Source: Lingula anatina
Taxonomy: Eukaryota > Brachiopoda > Lingulata > Lingulida > Lingulidae
Direction of reading: 5' to 3'
NCBI RefSeq assembly: GCF_001039355.2
Contig: NW_019775571.1
Span: forward strand, 1 to 64,000
Length of the DNA: 64,000 bases
Shown: positions 11,570-23,500 of the stretch, in pieces
How positions within the stretch are numbered: position 1 is the first letter of the stretch
How the letters are laid out: each line of letters begins with the position of its first letter
Made by a program: the position numbers and the translations under genes
The notes under the pieces: model-generated
Database searches by the model: none
The model's input: the letters and a program-made list of their open reading frames with translations, nothing else
What the model was told of the DNA's origin: nothing

Positions 11570-14500
11570 TGTATTCTGTATCAAATTGACATATTCTAAA
11601 TGACCCATTGATTGCTGTCACAAGAAAGGTTATTCAGTACAATGAGAACATAAGATTATCTGTAGATTTCCTAAAACGTTGCACTTAATTTATTTTACTT
11701 TTGTCTATTATATATGTAACATTTGCTTTTAGAAATGGTGACCTCGAAAACATATCACCAGTCACACAGTTATTTTTTCTTTGGCGTGTGAAGCGTGTAT
11801 GCCTTGTTTTTAACGTCTTTAATTGCAACCAGAAAGGCCACGAAACGCCAAGAATATGAAACCCCGAACATAAAATATTACGTGATGAAATAATTAAGTT
11901 ACCAATATAAATAGTACGCAGATACATTTACATCACGTTAAAGGAATCAAATTACTGTTATTACCACTACAGTAAGCAGACCAGGTTCCAAGCAAATATT
12001 CCCGTAGGACCTTTAGACACAATGAGGCACAGTGACACAAAGCAAATAGCCAGTCAATTAGTGGATTATTTTCGGATTACACTGCCTATTCATTACGCTT
12101 GGGGAGAATTTTAACATACGTTTATCTCAAAAACGTTAGCGGTTCATTGCCCCAGATGACACTTTCCGAATACGATGTCTAGATCTGCTCACTTACTATT
12201 ACGTGTAGGGTATTGCAAATGAGCGAAACTTTGCCTTATGAATAGCAATTATAGTTGGCTATAAATGCTCCATTGAAACCTTTAAGTAATTTATTCTGCA
12301 ACAGCAGTGACAACCTCAGTGCGTAAATTCGAAAACTGTTTTTATTTTCTCCGGAAATGCTGACACGTAATATAAAGGTGAACTTTGATAAATTTTGGTT
12401 ATTAATATTTAAACTTGCATTATTTTGATATAAATTGTCACCTATTCATTTAATGTTTCGAAAACTTCCTGTGCCCTAGCACGATAACACAACCTTATGT
12501 ACGACAGCAATAATTATCTTATCAATGTAACGTTATACACAGGTCTCTGAAGGTGACTCAGTAACAGTACGTTCACAGACAGACAGCATACAATACAAGT
12601 TAGACAGTCGTATACGTCTTAAAAATGCCTTTTTGAATCTCTTGAGATCCACTCGTGGCAGTAAAATTAGAAACTTAGAATTTAAAATAAGGTAAATACA
12701 TAAGTCGCAATATTATCAACGGTTATGGATATGGTATGCCTGAAATCCACAAAAATTGCAATATTTAAAGTTAAGCGTACAACGAAAGCTGATAAAAGTC
12801 ATGTTCTTGGTAATTACACCATTGATAGCGAGGACATAAAAGAGAGGTTTATGATACATACTGTAAAAGCTGTTGCCTCAAGCTTCTTATCAAAAATACT
12901 ACTAGGGCCTCTATACCAATCATTTAATCACATAGAAGTGCTGTTGGTGTTTTTCCGAACTCATTTGGGTTTGATAAAACAGACAAGAATGCAATCAATA
13001 CCTGACAAAAGAAAAACATAACACAGCTCTTTCACTTTCAAGTTTATTTTATATAATTCACCAGATAATGTAACGCTGTCAATGCTAATGACAAAATTTA
13101 TCATAGTCCACATTTTCACAGTAAATCCCTATTTATTCCAGTTCTAATTCAAATAATAGGCCTAGACGACATGAAATAAATGATGATTGTGTTTTTTGTA
13201 AAATGAAGTGAGCGTTATAAATGGTTGCTTCATGCATTGCATCGTTTGAATAAGCCATGTTAACTTTATTAATCATAGGCAGTGAAAAAAGCCGATATTC
13301 GAGATAACGCTCGGAGGCTCTTAACAGCATAAAGAGGCAATTAATTTTTCCTGCCCAAACAGAATTCACGAATAGATCTAGTAAAGAAAAAACGTCTGGA
13401 TGCAGTGTATTGAATGAATGGGAAAGATGTAGTGATGTAGTTGGCAATGGGTACTAAAAATAAGGAAATTGCGATTCAAATCTGTTTCAATGAAGTGTTT
13501 AACGCCAATACGTCGCCCCTTTGTCTGAAAATGCACCCTGCTAGTTCATGGTGTTGATCATAAATGGCCCCTACTCTGTTCTGTCTCTATAAAATGAGTG
13601 GACTTCTTTAACCAAAGCCTACTGTATTGAGAGGGTAGTTAATAACATAGAAATGGAATACATATATTTCTTGCCAAACGTGTAACAAATGTTTTAAAAC
13701 ATTGATTTTCGGTTTGTAATTTCCTTGATAATTGGCAATAAAATACTTTCTTATTTATTAATTCATATCTTAAAAGAAAAATCTGCGGAAAACTAGCATC
13801 AAAGGTTTATCAGTAGTCCGCAGTGTCTGGTAGATCCGTTACACACCACCAAATGTATATTAGCAGTCGACTTATGGGTTATTAAAGGAATATCAACTAC
13901 ACGCTTTTCATCATTTGGTTGAAAGTAACCCAGTGCAGCCAATATTTTGGGTAAAGGTTTTTGCAACATATAAGTTAACCCTACACTTGTAACATAATGA
14001 TAATAATGGCAATCAAACACGGGGCCCTTATATGTTCTTCTGGTGACCTTTAAGTTACAACGTTTTTGGCTGCCAAACAGTTTCATATGCTATTCTGCTT
14101 ATCATGCTTTTTACAAAATGTCTCTTTTTTCATGCCAGGTGTATGCCGGGATCTCTCTGATGATGGTCCTTTTGTCCATCTCTATCTTCATGTTGGACAG
14201 TCACCACATTCTGGACGTGAGGCCGCACGACGGGGCGTGGAACCTGACCATGTCGCTCTTCGGGACATCCTACGAGGAATACCAGGACCTACAAGACCAC
14301 ATGAGCGGAAAACATGACAATGCCTCTCACGCAATCGGTGACGACGTGAGGTTCAATTTACTGCATCCCGCTGTTGAGATTTTAAATTTCTTTTGCGCTG
14401 GTTTTTTCACGCTGGATCTTTTAGCGCGAATTATCTGTTGCCCGAGGTTCCGGTTATTGGTGTCGCCTCTGATGTGCATCGATGTTGTTGCCTTGGTCCC

Positions 14501-15020
14501 ATTCTATGTGGAACTGATTCTAAATATCTGCCGACCGGAAGAACTGTATAAACAGTCCGTTTTCGATTTTCTCCAGCTTCTCCAAATTGCTCGAATATTG
14601 CGTATATTTCGCGTTGCTAAGCATTACACAGGTATCAAGGTGATTCTTTATGCCCTCAAGGAAAGTGTATCGGAAATTATCCTGACTATAGTCATGCTAT
14701 GCATTGCCATGATCTTATTTGCCTCGCTTATGTTTTATGGAGACAACGTTTATAACGAAAGTAGTAAAATCGAAGACATTATGATTGGCTGTTGGTGGGC
14801 GGTCATAACTCTAACGACAGTGGGGTACGGGGATAAAGTACCAACGTCCGGCATCGGTTACGTCGTTGGAACGGTGACTGCGTTCTGCGGCGTGTTACTT
14901 CTTGCAATGACGATACCCATCATCGTGAGCAATTTCTTGTTGTACTACGCGCAATCGCAATCAGACAAGAAAAAATGCAAGACGAAGAAACCAGAGAAGG
15001 AGGATGACTGTGATGCATAG
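10544..15020 (+). CDS. Shaw-type (Kv3-like) voltage-gated potassium channel subunit, complete, 2 exons
   Basis: Exon 1 (10544-11080, 179 codons) and exon 2 (14139-15020, 293 codons plus TAG) join in phase 0 across a 3.06 kb GT-AG intron, giving 472 residues. Residues 27-120 are the cytosolic T1 tetramerisation domain (NVGG, YYFDRHP, LNYYRTGELH, ELAFWQIDET) with the HX5CX20CC zinc site of non-Shaker Kv channels (H91, C97, C118, C119). S1 is about 180-200, followed by a loop with N-glycosylation sequons NLT and NAS; S2 is about 257-280, S3 292-309, S4 322-340, S5 357-379. The selectivity filter TTVGYGD is 405-411 and S6 about 418-448, then a short Lys-rich tail. The intron falls just before S1 (EEPCSSLAGK|VYAG). 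Odd points: S4 has Q325 and Q328 where Kv3 has its first two arginines; S2 has N262 at the outer acidic position; the S6 PVP hinge reads T-I-P (437-439). The ATG at 10544 has a good context (AAAATGG). Shaw-family assignment rests on T1 and S4-S6; it is a divergent paralogue. Confidence 0.95.
11081..14138 (+). other. Intron of the K+ channel gene
   Basis: Donor AAG|GTAATG at 11081, acceptor TTTTTTCATGCCAG ending at 14138. It holds an (ATT)n microsatellite and only chance ORFs, including a 98-codon + frame at 12725 and 95- and 104-codon minus frames at 13799 and 13133, none with recognisable domains. Confidence 0.85.
11516..11569. repeat. (ATT)n microsatellite
   Basis: About 18 perfect trinucleotide units inside the K+ channel intron. 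Confidence 0.95.
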
Positions 15021-15255
15021 CCACCCATTTCGCTAACGCTTTTTATTTAAATGTTTAAAATTGTCTATTATTATGCCAAAATCAAATATGTACCCACTTG
15101 GGCCTATTATATAGGGAGGTATTTGTTTAACCTTTTCAAAATTATAAACATGATATAAATATTGTGCTGTTGTGTTATGGATTTCATTCACTTATCAACA
15201 GGACATCGTACCCTTTGTAACGGATTGTTGATTGTTCCTTTTGCCACACTATTTC

Positions 15256-15261
15256 AATAAA
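15256..15261 (+). terminator. Candidate polyadenylation signal AATAAA of the K+ channel gene
   Basis: AATAAA 236 bp after the channel stop, followed within about 15 bp by a T-containing stretch. It is the first canonical signal downstream. Confidence 0.5.
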
Positions 15262-16180
15262 CGCGTCCTTATTGCTGTACTAAAACATGTATTTCTTATA
15301 TTTGTTTATGATTTTGTAACTTACGGTTGACTTTCAGCTTGTTTTAAGCTTGAAAAAGTGGAATCAAATTATAGATTATAAAAGAAACCCAAGCTAAATG
15401 TCGATTGTGACGTTTCCCTCATTTCAAGGACTGACATGGTTACTGGTTATAAATGCTTGGCAAATAAACCAGCTTAAATAATATTTAAAGGAAAAGTTGC
15501 CCTGAATACACCTTTAAATGCATCAATTGGCTAGCAAACTTGTTCATAATGAACCAAAAGAAAAAGCATCTTACGAGGAAAATAATAACAGAATATCCAG
15601 GGTAATACATTCTGTCGGAAATAATGTTTTATTAAATATTTAAAAAGCACAAGAAAGACAAAATTTTGACGCGTGTTGTAAAACACAGGAGGTAAGCCTA
15701 CCCAGTAGAAAAGTACCTCTACGCATAAGATAGGTAATGTGTAGACCTACTATGTGATGAAATTACTACTCCGTCATTCACTGTGCAAAAAAAATAATTT
15801 GTTCAAATCAAATTATTAGATCTATAGAATATGTTAATATCAATGTACTTGTATAGTAAGGAGTGTCCATTTTTATAATTTTTTTATGTTCGTTTATATT
15901 GGGAATTATATGTAGGCACCATCGACATAAAAGAAACCGAGAAAAGAATATTTATACAGCAGCAAAGAGAGAAAGAAGGGGAGAGCGTTTATTTTCTTTC
16001 TCTCCCGATCTCCCCCCCCCCCCCAAATAAGAATAATAATGAATTGGGCGGTGATTGCACAATCTCAGATGATATCATTATGGATGAAAAAATAAAAGAA
16101 AGAAATATGAAACAGATCTAAACAATGGAACCTGTAGATCAATATGCTACACAGACAAGGATTTGGTGATCCTCTATAGG
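15262..16180. other. Intergenic spacer
   Basis: AT-rich spacer between the K+ channel and the mosaic gene. It holds a GA-rich then C-rich low-complexity run (about 15965-16024) and no coding signal I can support. Confidence 0.5.
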
Positions 16181-16323
16181 TGACGTCACACTAAACTCGC
16201 AACAGGTCGTTGTCATGACTCCAGTGTCGTTCTTATTGTTGATAACCATTGTTCACAACAGTACCATCGTTTGCGATAATATAACAGCTGACGTCATAAT
16301 GTAATGACAACATAGTGACATCA
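16181..16323 (+). promoter_or_regulatory. CRE cluster upstream of the mosaic gene
   Basis: Two perfect palindromic cAMP-response elements TGACGTCA (16181-16188 and 16289-16296) and a one-mismatch copy TGACATCA (16316-16323) lie 94-236 bp before the ATG at 16417. Two chance matches to this 8-mer in 140 bp are very unlikely at this base composition. CREB/ATF/CREM-family factors bind such sites. No clear TATA box was seen nearby. Regulation by cAMP or a CREM-like factor is inference. Confidence 0.5.
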
Positions 16324-16376
16324 CAGAAGAGGTCATTTCCATAGATATCGTATACGAATCATAGATGGAAATAGTG

Positions 16377-16427
16377 ATGGAGAAGATGAATCGGTTATAT
16401 TTTGAAATAATTTACCATGCGAAGTAG
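16377..16427 (+). promoter_or_regulatory. Upstream ORF overlapping the mosaic-gene start
   Basis: An ATG at 16377 opens a 16-codon frame that ends at the TAG at 16425-16427, overlapping the main ATG (16417) in another frame. If transcribed, it would compete with main-frame initiation. The main frame has an in-frame TAA just upstream, so 16417 is its first possible ATG in this exon. Confidence 0.3.
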
Positions 16428-17452
16428 CGTTTATCATCATAACAAAATAAGAATACTCTTATTTGAAGAGTTGTCCTTTGAAGAGCAATGGGACAAAATC
16501 CACGGTGATCTCATTTTGATGGTATGTTTCGCTCTGGGGTTGATACTAGCGTACCTCTTCTTCTATGTGAAAGGTAAGTCAGTATTCACTGATATTAGAT
16601 AATATAACTCTAAAAATATTCCTTGTATCATATTACATCATTCTTTGTTTGTCAATTTAAAAAACATTATGGTCTATTAGTTAAGTATAGGTCTTAAAGG
16701 AATGAAACCCACCCTGAGAGTCAGAGAGTTGACCGTTGCCATATATCAGATTCTTCCTGCAACCGAAGAACTACTGGCGATATTCATGTTTATAATCTGC
16801 ATCTTCATGATCTCCCAGTTGTCTAAGTGACTTTAATTCATGACACCTCGTTGTTAGGCATATGTTGTCCCCAGAGGTGTAGAGAGCTGGTCATATTAGA
16901 TGTTACCTTAATCCAAGTATGGGTAGCCGAGTGGATTGCAATATTACAGTAGTATTTCGTTTTAGACTGCCTTTGTCATTAACCCGAGTGTTATTGAACT
17001 GATTCTAATTTCAACTTTATCTTTAAATGGGGTAATCTAATATATAGGTATGAGAAAACTGGTGGTTATTTAAGCTGCTGGCAAATGTTTAATGAAAAAA
17101 ATGTTGTACATCATTTCTTTTTCAGTTGCCTTTCACAAGAAGAAACACAGAAAACGAGGTAAGATTCTCTATACGTTCACTGTATAGGCCCTACATTTCT
17201 TTTATTTATCTTAATGCTCATATTGTTTGTAGCTTTTCACGTTTTATGAGTTCAGCAAAGACACATGTAGATTGCAATCGGGGAGGTGCACATTGTGAAC
17301 ATTTACTCCAAACCTCACTTTTATCATAAAAGTTACGAAGATTTTGTTGATTGATTTAGTCAACGTGTTGTTGCTCTATTATAGCCGCCCGCAAAAGAAC
17401 CGCTGCTAAGACGCGCCGCTACAGGAACAACCGTGCGGTCTTGTTGAGACGG
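16417..17452 (+). CDS. Mosaic gene exons 1-3: membrane anchor and polybasic stretch
   Basis: Exon 1 (16417-16573, 52 codons plus 1 nt) ends with a single hydrophobic segment, residues 32-51, core LILMVCFALGLILAYLFF. Exon 2 (17126-17158, 33 nt) and exon 3 (17385-17452, 68 nt) encode HKKKHRKR and then an Arg/Lys-rich stretch; about half of residues 52-86 are basic. Introns are phase 1, phase 1, then phase 0. The acidic EE pairs before the segment and the basic run after it predict N-outside, C-inside topology. The basic run could also bind membranes or nucleic acid, or act as a nuclear signal. No cleavable signal peptide is evident. Confidence 0.6.
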
Positions 17453-17532
17453 GTAAGATTTAGTAAAACAACAGCACTGGTGTTCTTTTCTTACAATAAA
17501 AATATGCTTTAATATGCTGCCAGAGTCAAGCT

Positions 17533-17585
<53 letters not shown>

Positions 17586-20500
17586 CATCATTTTTTTCAA
17601 ACCAAAGCCAGTGTCATTTGATCTTTTTACCATTACGTAATGGTACATGTACATGCATATCGAACTTGAAAAGAGATTACTCTGCTTAATCTGCGGAAAA
17701 CTAATTATTTAATAACGAAAACTAAATCTGAGCGAATCATAAAGATGATTAATATTTATAATGAAACTTATTTCTTAAATTTTAGCCCCGTCTTCATGTT
17801 GAACGGATGAGAAAATTTAAAGACTTGAAAGTTAGATGTGCACATGGAATTTGCAGAAATGTTATCAGGATGAACAAATTCCAGAATGGCCGGGTACAGG
17901 TTCTGATAACTAAAGTGGATGTTAGCGCTTAGATGAAAAAATTGTTTCTTTGATAATAAACAGATAATATATAATAATATTCATTATAAATACCGATAGA
18001 TATATGTCAGAAGTAAGAAATGCTATCATTATTTCACTGTAGGTCCATTCCCTAGTAAAGCGGCACATAAAAGAATGGCAGAACCAAAGGGCTGTGGCGG
18101 TTAGAGAAGTAAGTATTCTGATATAAAGGGATAATATAGGCGTTTGGTATATATATATTGTTTTTAACAAAGTCCAATAAGAGTAGGTGCATCCTGAATA
18201 CAGAATAAGATTGCTAAGCATTAGATCTTTCAGTGGATGGATATACAGGGGTAGTAGCCGAAACCTGTTATGACTCGCAAAAACATGAACAAGCTTTTAT
18301 GCTCTCCCAAACTTGAATATAATAGGGCAACTAATCATTCAAGAAAATAAAATAAATAAAACATCTGATCAAACTTTCAAATGGTAGTTAATTTCTTTTC
18401 AATTCAGCCCCACGTTCACGTTGAACAGCTACGGAATTTTGGAGACCTGGAAGTAACTCGTTCACTTGAAATATGCAAGCATATAATCAAGGTTGACAAA
18501 TTCCAAAACATCCGTGCACAGGTATGTTATTATTATTATTATTATCATTGAAAAAGTTGTGAACTCTTTCTTGATTTATGATAAAATTTACAATATCCAT
18601 TAAAAAAACAGATGGATATATGTCAGAAGTAATGTAATTCTTTCACTGTAGGTCCACCCCCTGGTAAAGTTCTACTTACAAGAATGGCAGAACTCACGGG
18701 TCGTGGGGATCAGAAAGGTTTGTATTGTGATATAAAGAGATAACATATGCATCAAAACTTCAATGTTTTTTAATCGATTTAAAAGTGTAATGCCAGTAGA
18801 TGTTGAAAGATTATATATAGAATGAGGTGAATGGCCGCTATAGCCATTAGATTATTTTTGCGGGAGGGCGGGTAATGTTTTCACCATAAAATACATGGGC
18901 TACCTTCGATGTTGTCCCATTCATTTATATGATAGGACGACCTATTATTCAAGTTAACCTTAAAATCTATGAGAAAATTTAACAGCTTATCAAAATTCAA
19001 AATGACACCTATTTTCTTATTAACTTAGCCACACGTCCACGTTGAACAGCTACGAAAATTCGGAGAGCTGAAAGTCACTCGTTCACTTGCAATATGCAAA
19101 CAGATAATCAAGGTTGACAAATTCCAGAACATCTGTGTACAGGTATGTTTTATCGTTCTTATTATTAAAATGGTTTGAAGGCATATACATGTGCAGTGAA
19201 TAATTTGTTTCATCGATAATAAAATTATATAATACGAATCTTTTAAGCAGATGTATTTTTCAGGGATAATCCAGAGGTAATTCTGAACGTATACGAAGAA
19301 ACGGTCAAAGCGACCGACCAGTTATTTAAAACTTAATTTTAATTAGAAATGATGCAAGACATCGAATTCAAAAAGAGGGACGGGTCGGTCAATGGTTCGT
19401 AAGTGGGAGAAATCGCTTTTTCATTCGAGGAAAATTCGATATCTGGGGGAAATTCTGGATATGATACCTTAATCAGGAAATCTTTTAATTCATAAATGAA
19501 TTTAGATTAAAATTGCAGAATATATGGGGTTTAACAACAAACAAATGATATCTATTTCGAATTCAGGTGAATAATTTGATTGTTCAGCATACCAAAGAAC
19601 CAATTACGGCCAAAGTCGTTTTACAACAGACATCGGCGAAGGAAATCGAGTTGGGAGGTCAGCCACTTCTTACACCACACCATCAGATCGAAATCTGCCA
19701 TATTTCAGCCTCTCTAATATACGTTGATCCAAGTGTCATTTTATCAAGACAAAGGCATGTATCATACAGCATAGATGTGACAGATCCTACTATTTTACTG
19801 ATTGGACATGTAACTAAGGAACAACCATCAGAAGAGACGAGAGAGCCAAATGTCGGGAAGCACGGGGTTCCGGTGGTTCAGCGTCTCAGCAGAAAAAAGC
19901 AGATTAAACCCAGCCCGACAAAAGAGGCAGAAACACTACAGGTACGGCATTAAATGGAAGAAATAGTTATCGTAAATTGAATTCCTAATGGTAATAGACA
20001 GATCTCAGTGACGTTGTATCATTGCGACCATATGTCCCTCTTGGGTAAAGAGATTAAGTAAGTAATGATGTTTTAATATGTATATTTAATCTAATGCCGT
20101 TTTTATATTACAGGTGGCGAAATCTAAGTCTCCCAATCTGCTATCGGAAAAACGCGCTGCAACCAAAGCCAGCTTATCAAAAGTGCGAAAAGAAAGACAG
20201 AAAAATATGGGGAAGAGAAACAAAAATGTTAAAAAGCCTGATATTCCAGTGGTTAATCACCTGAGCAGAGAAAGCATTAAAAACATTTCAAATAGGGTCA
20301 TAAACCAGGTACGATCTAAAAGAGATATCAGAAATATTAGCTACTATACGTAGGTTAAAATTGATTTTAAACATGATCATGTTAAATGAATTGGATAAAA
20401 TGGGCGAGGTAGGGGTAAGATACAGGACTCAGTGACGCGGTGACATTGCGACTTTGTTCCTCTCGGGTTCAAAGAACAAGTAACTAATAATGTATATACA

Positions 20501-23500
20501 GCCTATATTTAACTTAACCTGGTGATTATTTTTATTACAGATGGAGAAGTCGAATTCACTCAGTCTGTCATCGGAAAAACATGCTGTGACCGAGGCCAGT
20601 TTATTAAGAGTGCGAAAGGACAAGAACTTTAAGGTAGCTGCCTCTGCAGATGAAAAAGATAATGATCAGCTTAATCTTTCTCTTGTAACCCAAGAAGCTA
20701 TAATGGAAAATGGCTTTTATCAGTTGCCCAGATATGATCCAACCAGAGAGACTGGCGGTGTATCAAAAATCCCCAAATCGAAGAAAAAACGTGGAAACGG
20801 AAAGAAACCAACCATTTTGATGAGAACATCTTCCTTACCCAAATACAAGCTCACGACACAAAACTCGGATGCATCACTTGTTGATCATGACATACCGTCA
20901 CCTAAAGCTAAAGCTGTAGTGGCCGACATCGAGCAACATAGGTCCTTCTGTCCGACACTTCCGATACTGACGAGCAAACCCGAACACAACGCCGAGGACT
21001 GCGTCAATCAAAATGCGAAGAAAGAGGACCTGAACCTTGTATGTGAAGATCTGTGCATCCTAAATAGTGGCTCTTCGACCTCTGAACAAATAAAGATTAA
21101 GCCCACTTTGCCAGAAACTGAGGTAAGCAATAAAGGAAAAAGAAACAGCAAAATCCTTTCCTTTTTAGGTTGCAACCAAGCGATTTTTATGTTCGTTGTA
21201 GTTGCTTTGTAATAGTTGCATCCACTGTTATAATCAATGAATCTGATTTCATGAGTTATAATACATTTTGTTATTAGTAACATCCTTAGTTTTTCTGTAA
21301 ACATCTTATGCTGTAAGACGTCCGTAATAATTCACTGTTTTGCATCAAAGTTTTCGAAAAAATGCTCACTGTAGGTCTACATATGATCAGTAAATTAAGC
21401 CAATAGGAATTATTTGAGTGTTTTGATTTAATTTTGTTTATTCATACTTTTCATCTTTATACAGACCTTTTTGTATGCTTGGTCATTAACAAGCCATCAT
21501 TAATTATTAAGGAAAAGATCACCAAAAGCCTTATGAAAAAACCTGAAACCAAACAGTTAATTGAACCAGGCGTCGCCAAAGCCAGCGTTGTTACAGTTGA
21601 CGCCAATGAACAATTTGTAAGAAGCACAGATAACGAAAAAGATGTAGCGGATAGTCTCCATCAAAATGCGAAGAAAGAGTGCATGGGTGTAACTCCTAAC
21701 ATCCTGTGCGCCCAAAAAAGTTCCTCTTCGACAACGGAACAAATTAAGACTGAAGCCACTTTGCTGGAAACAGTGGTAAGCCATAAATAACCCTTTAGGT
21801 GATAACCATACATTACATTTCTGGTGTTCATTTAACCAGCTTTGTCATATTTGCATCTTCTATTATTTTTGGTACAATACATTTATGGCGCAAATGCATT
21901 ATTTCTGATAAGTATTTTTTCTTAAAGTTTCCACTAAATTAACTTATGATGAAGACCTGGTGATGTCCTTTGGTTCATTTACACTTTTTCATCATTTTTA
22001 GAGCTTGTTATTTATTTGACCATTAATGATCACTAACTTATAATTGTTGAAATATGCATATTTAATCTTATGACATTCTTACCACAGGCGGAGAAAACCA
22101 AGTCCGCCAATCTGCCATCAGAAAAACACGTTGTGACCAAAGCTATATTAAAACTGCATGAGGACACTGAGTTAGAGACAGCAACCTCGGCAGATGTAAC
22201 AGAAGAAGCTCTAACAGAAAGCGACTTTCCACCTTTGTCCAAATGTGATCCATCAGAAGAATCAAAAGGCATTGACAATGTAACAAAAATTCCAAAATCA
22301 ATGAAGAAGTGTGGAAGCAGAAAGAAACCAATCGTATTGGTGAGAACGTCCCTGCCCAATTACAAATTCATGACAGAAAATTCTGGTGGATCACCCTTTG
22401 AGAAACCGGCTCCTAAAGTTAAATCTGTTGCCAACACCGTGCAACGGGAGTCCTTCCATCCACCACTTTCAACTGTGGCAACCAAACCCGAATACAATGC
22501 CGAGGACTGCATCAATCAAAATGCGAAGAAAGAGGATCTGGGCCAAGTTTCTTGCATCCAAACTAGTGCATCTTTGGCCTCTGAACCCACTTTGCCAGAA
22601 ACTGAGGTAAGCAATTAAAGGAATGACATCAACCTTTTCCCTTAAGAAGCTTTGATATAGCTGACTGCTCCGTCATAACCGATGGATTAGATTTCATACT
22701 AGTTTTAATACATATATTGTTTTCAGTCATATTTTTAATCATTCTTGTAAAAAACCTAACCTTTTGTTCATCTAGACTTTTTAATATTTAGAATGAACAC
22801 GTTGTATAGTTGATGACTAATAAGCCATTATCAATTTCTCATTTAGGCAAAGGAATCCAAAAACTTAATGGAAATACCTGAAACCGAACAGTTAAGTGGG
22901 CCAGGCGTCACCCAAGTCAGCGTTGTTACTGTTGACGAAGACAAACAGTTTACGGATGACGGGCAAAAGCCAGCAGATAATTTTCATCAAAGTGTGAAGA
23001 AAGGGGGTGTTGATGTAGACTGCAAAACTCCATGCATCAAAAACCGTTCCTCCTTGACACCGGAACAAATTAAGGTTGAACCCACTTTACTGGAAACTGA
23101 GGTAAACAATTACTAACACACGCCCATTTTTCTTTGTTTTATAACCAAACGTTTCTGATGTTCATTTTACCAGCTTTGTGATATTTGCATCTTCACTTAT
23201 AAGTGGTACAGTGCATTTTTGGGCCATGAATAAGTTTTTCTGTATTTTTTCTCTAAAAACCTTATGATAAAGAACATGTAATTTACTTAATCATTAATGA
23301 GACAATTTTATAAATATAGGCCAAGAAAATCCAGAGCTGTTCTCAAATAACTGAAACAGAACATTCAAGAAAGCTAGACATCTCCAAAGTCGAAGTACTT
23401 GTGGTTGGAGACAAAACAGTTTAAAAGCAGCACGGGAGATGACGGGATAGAAGAAGCATCACAAACCCAAAGCGAGACCCCAAATCTTTCTATTTCTCTC

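Noticed and set aside
12725-13021. 98-codon ORF in the K+ channel intron
   Set aside because: No domain, no splice sites, ordinary AT-rich composition.
13799-14086. 95-codon ORF on the minus strand in the K+ channel intron
   Set aside because: No known motif and antisense to a spliced intron; could be old repeat debris but I cannot support it.
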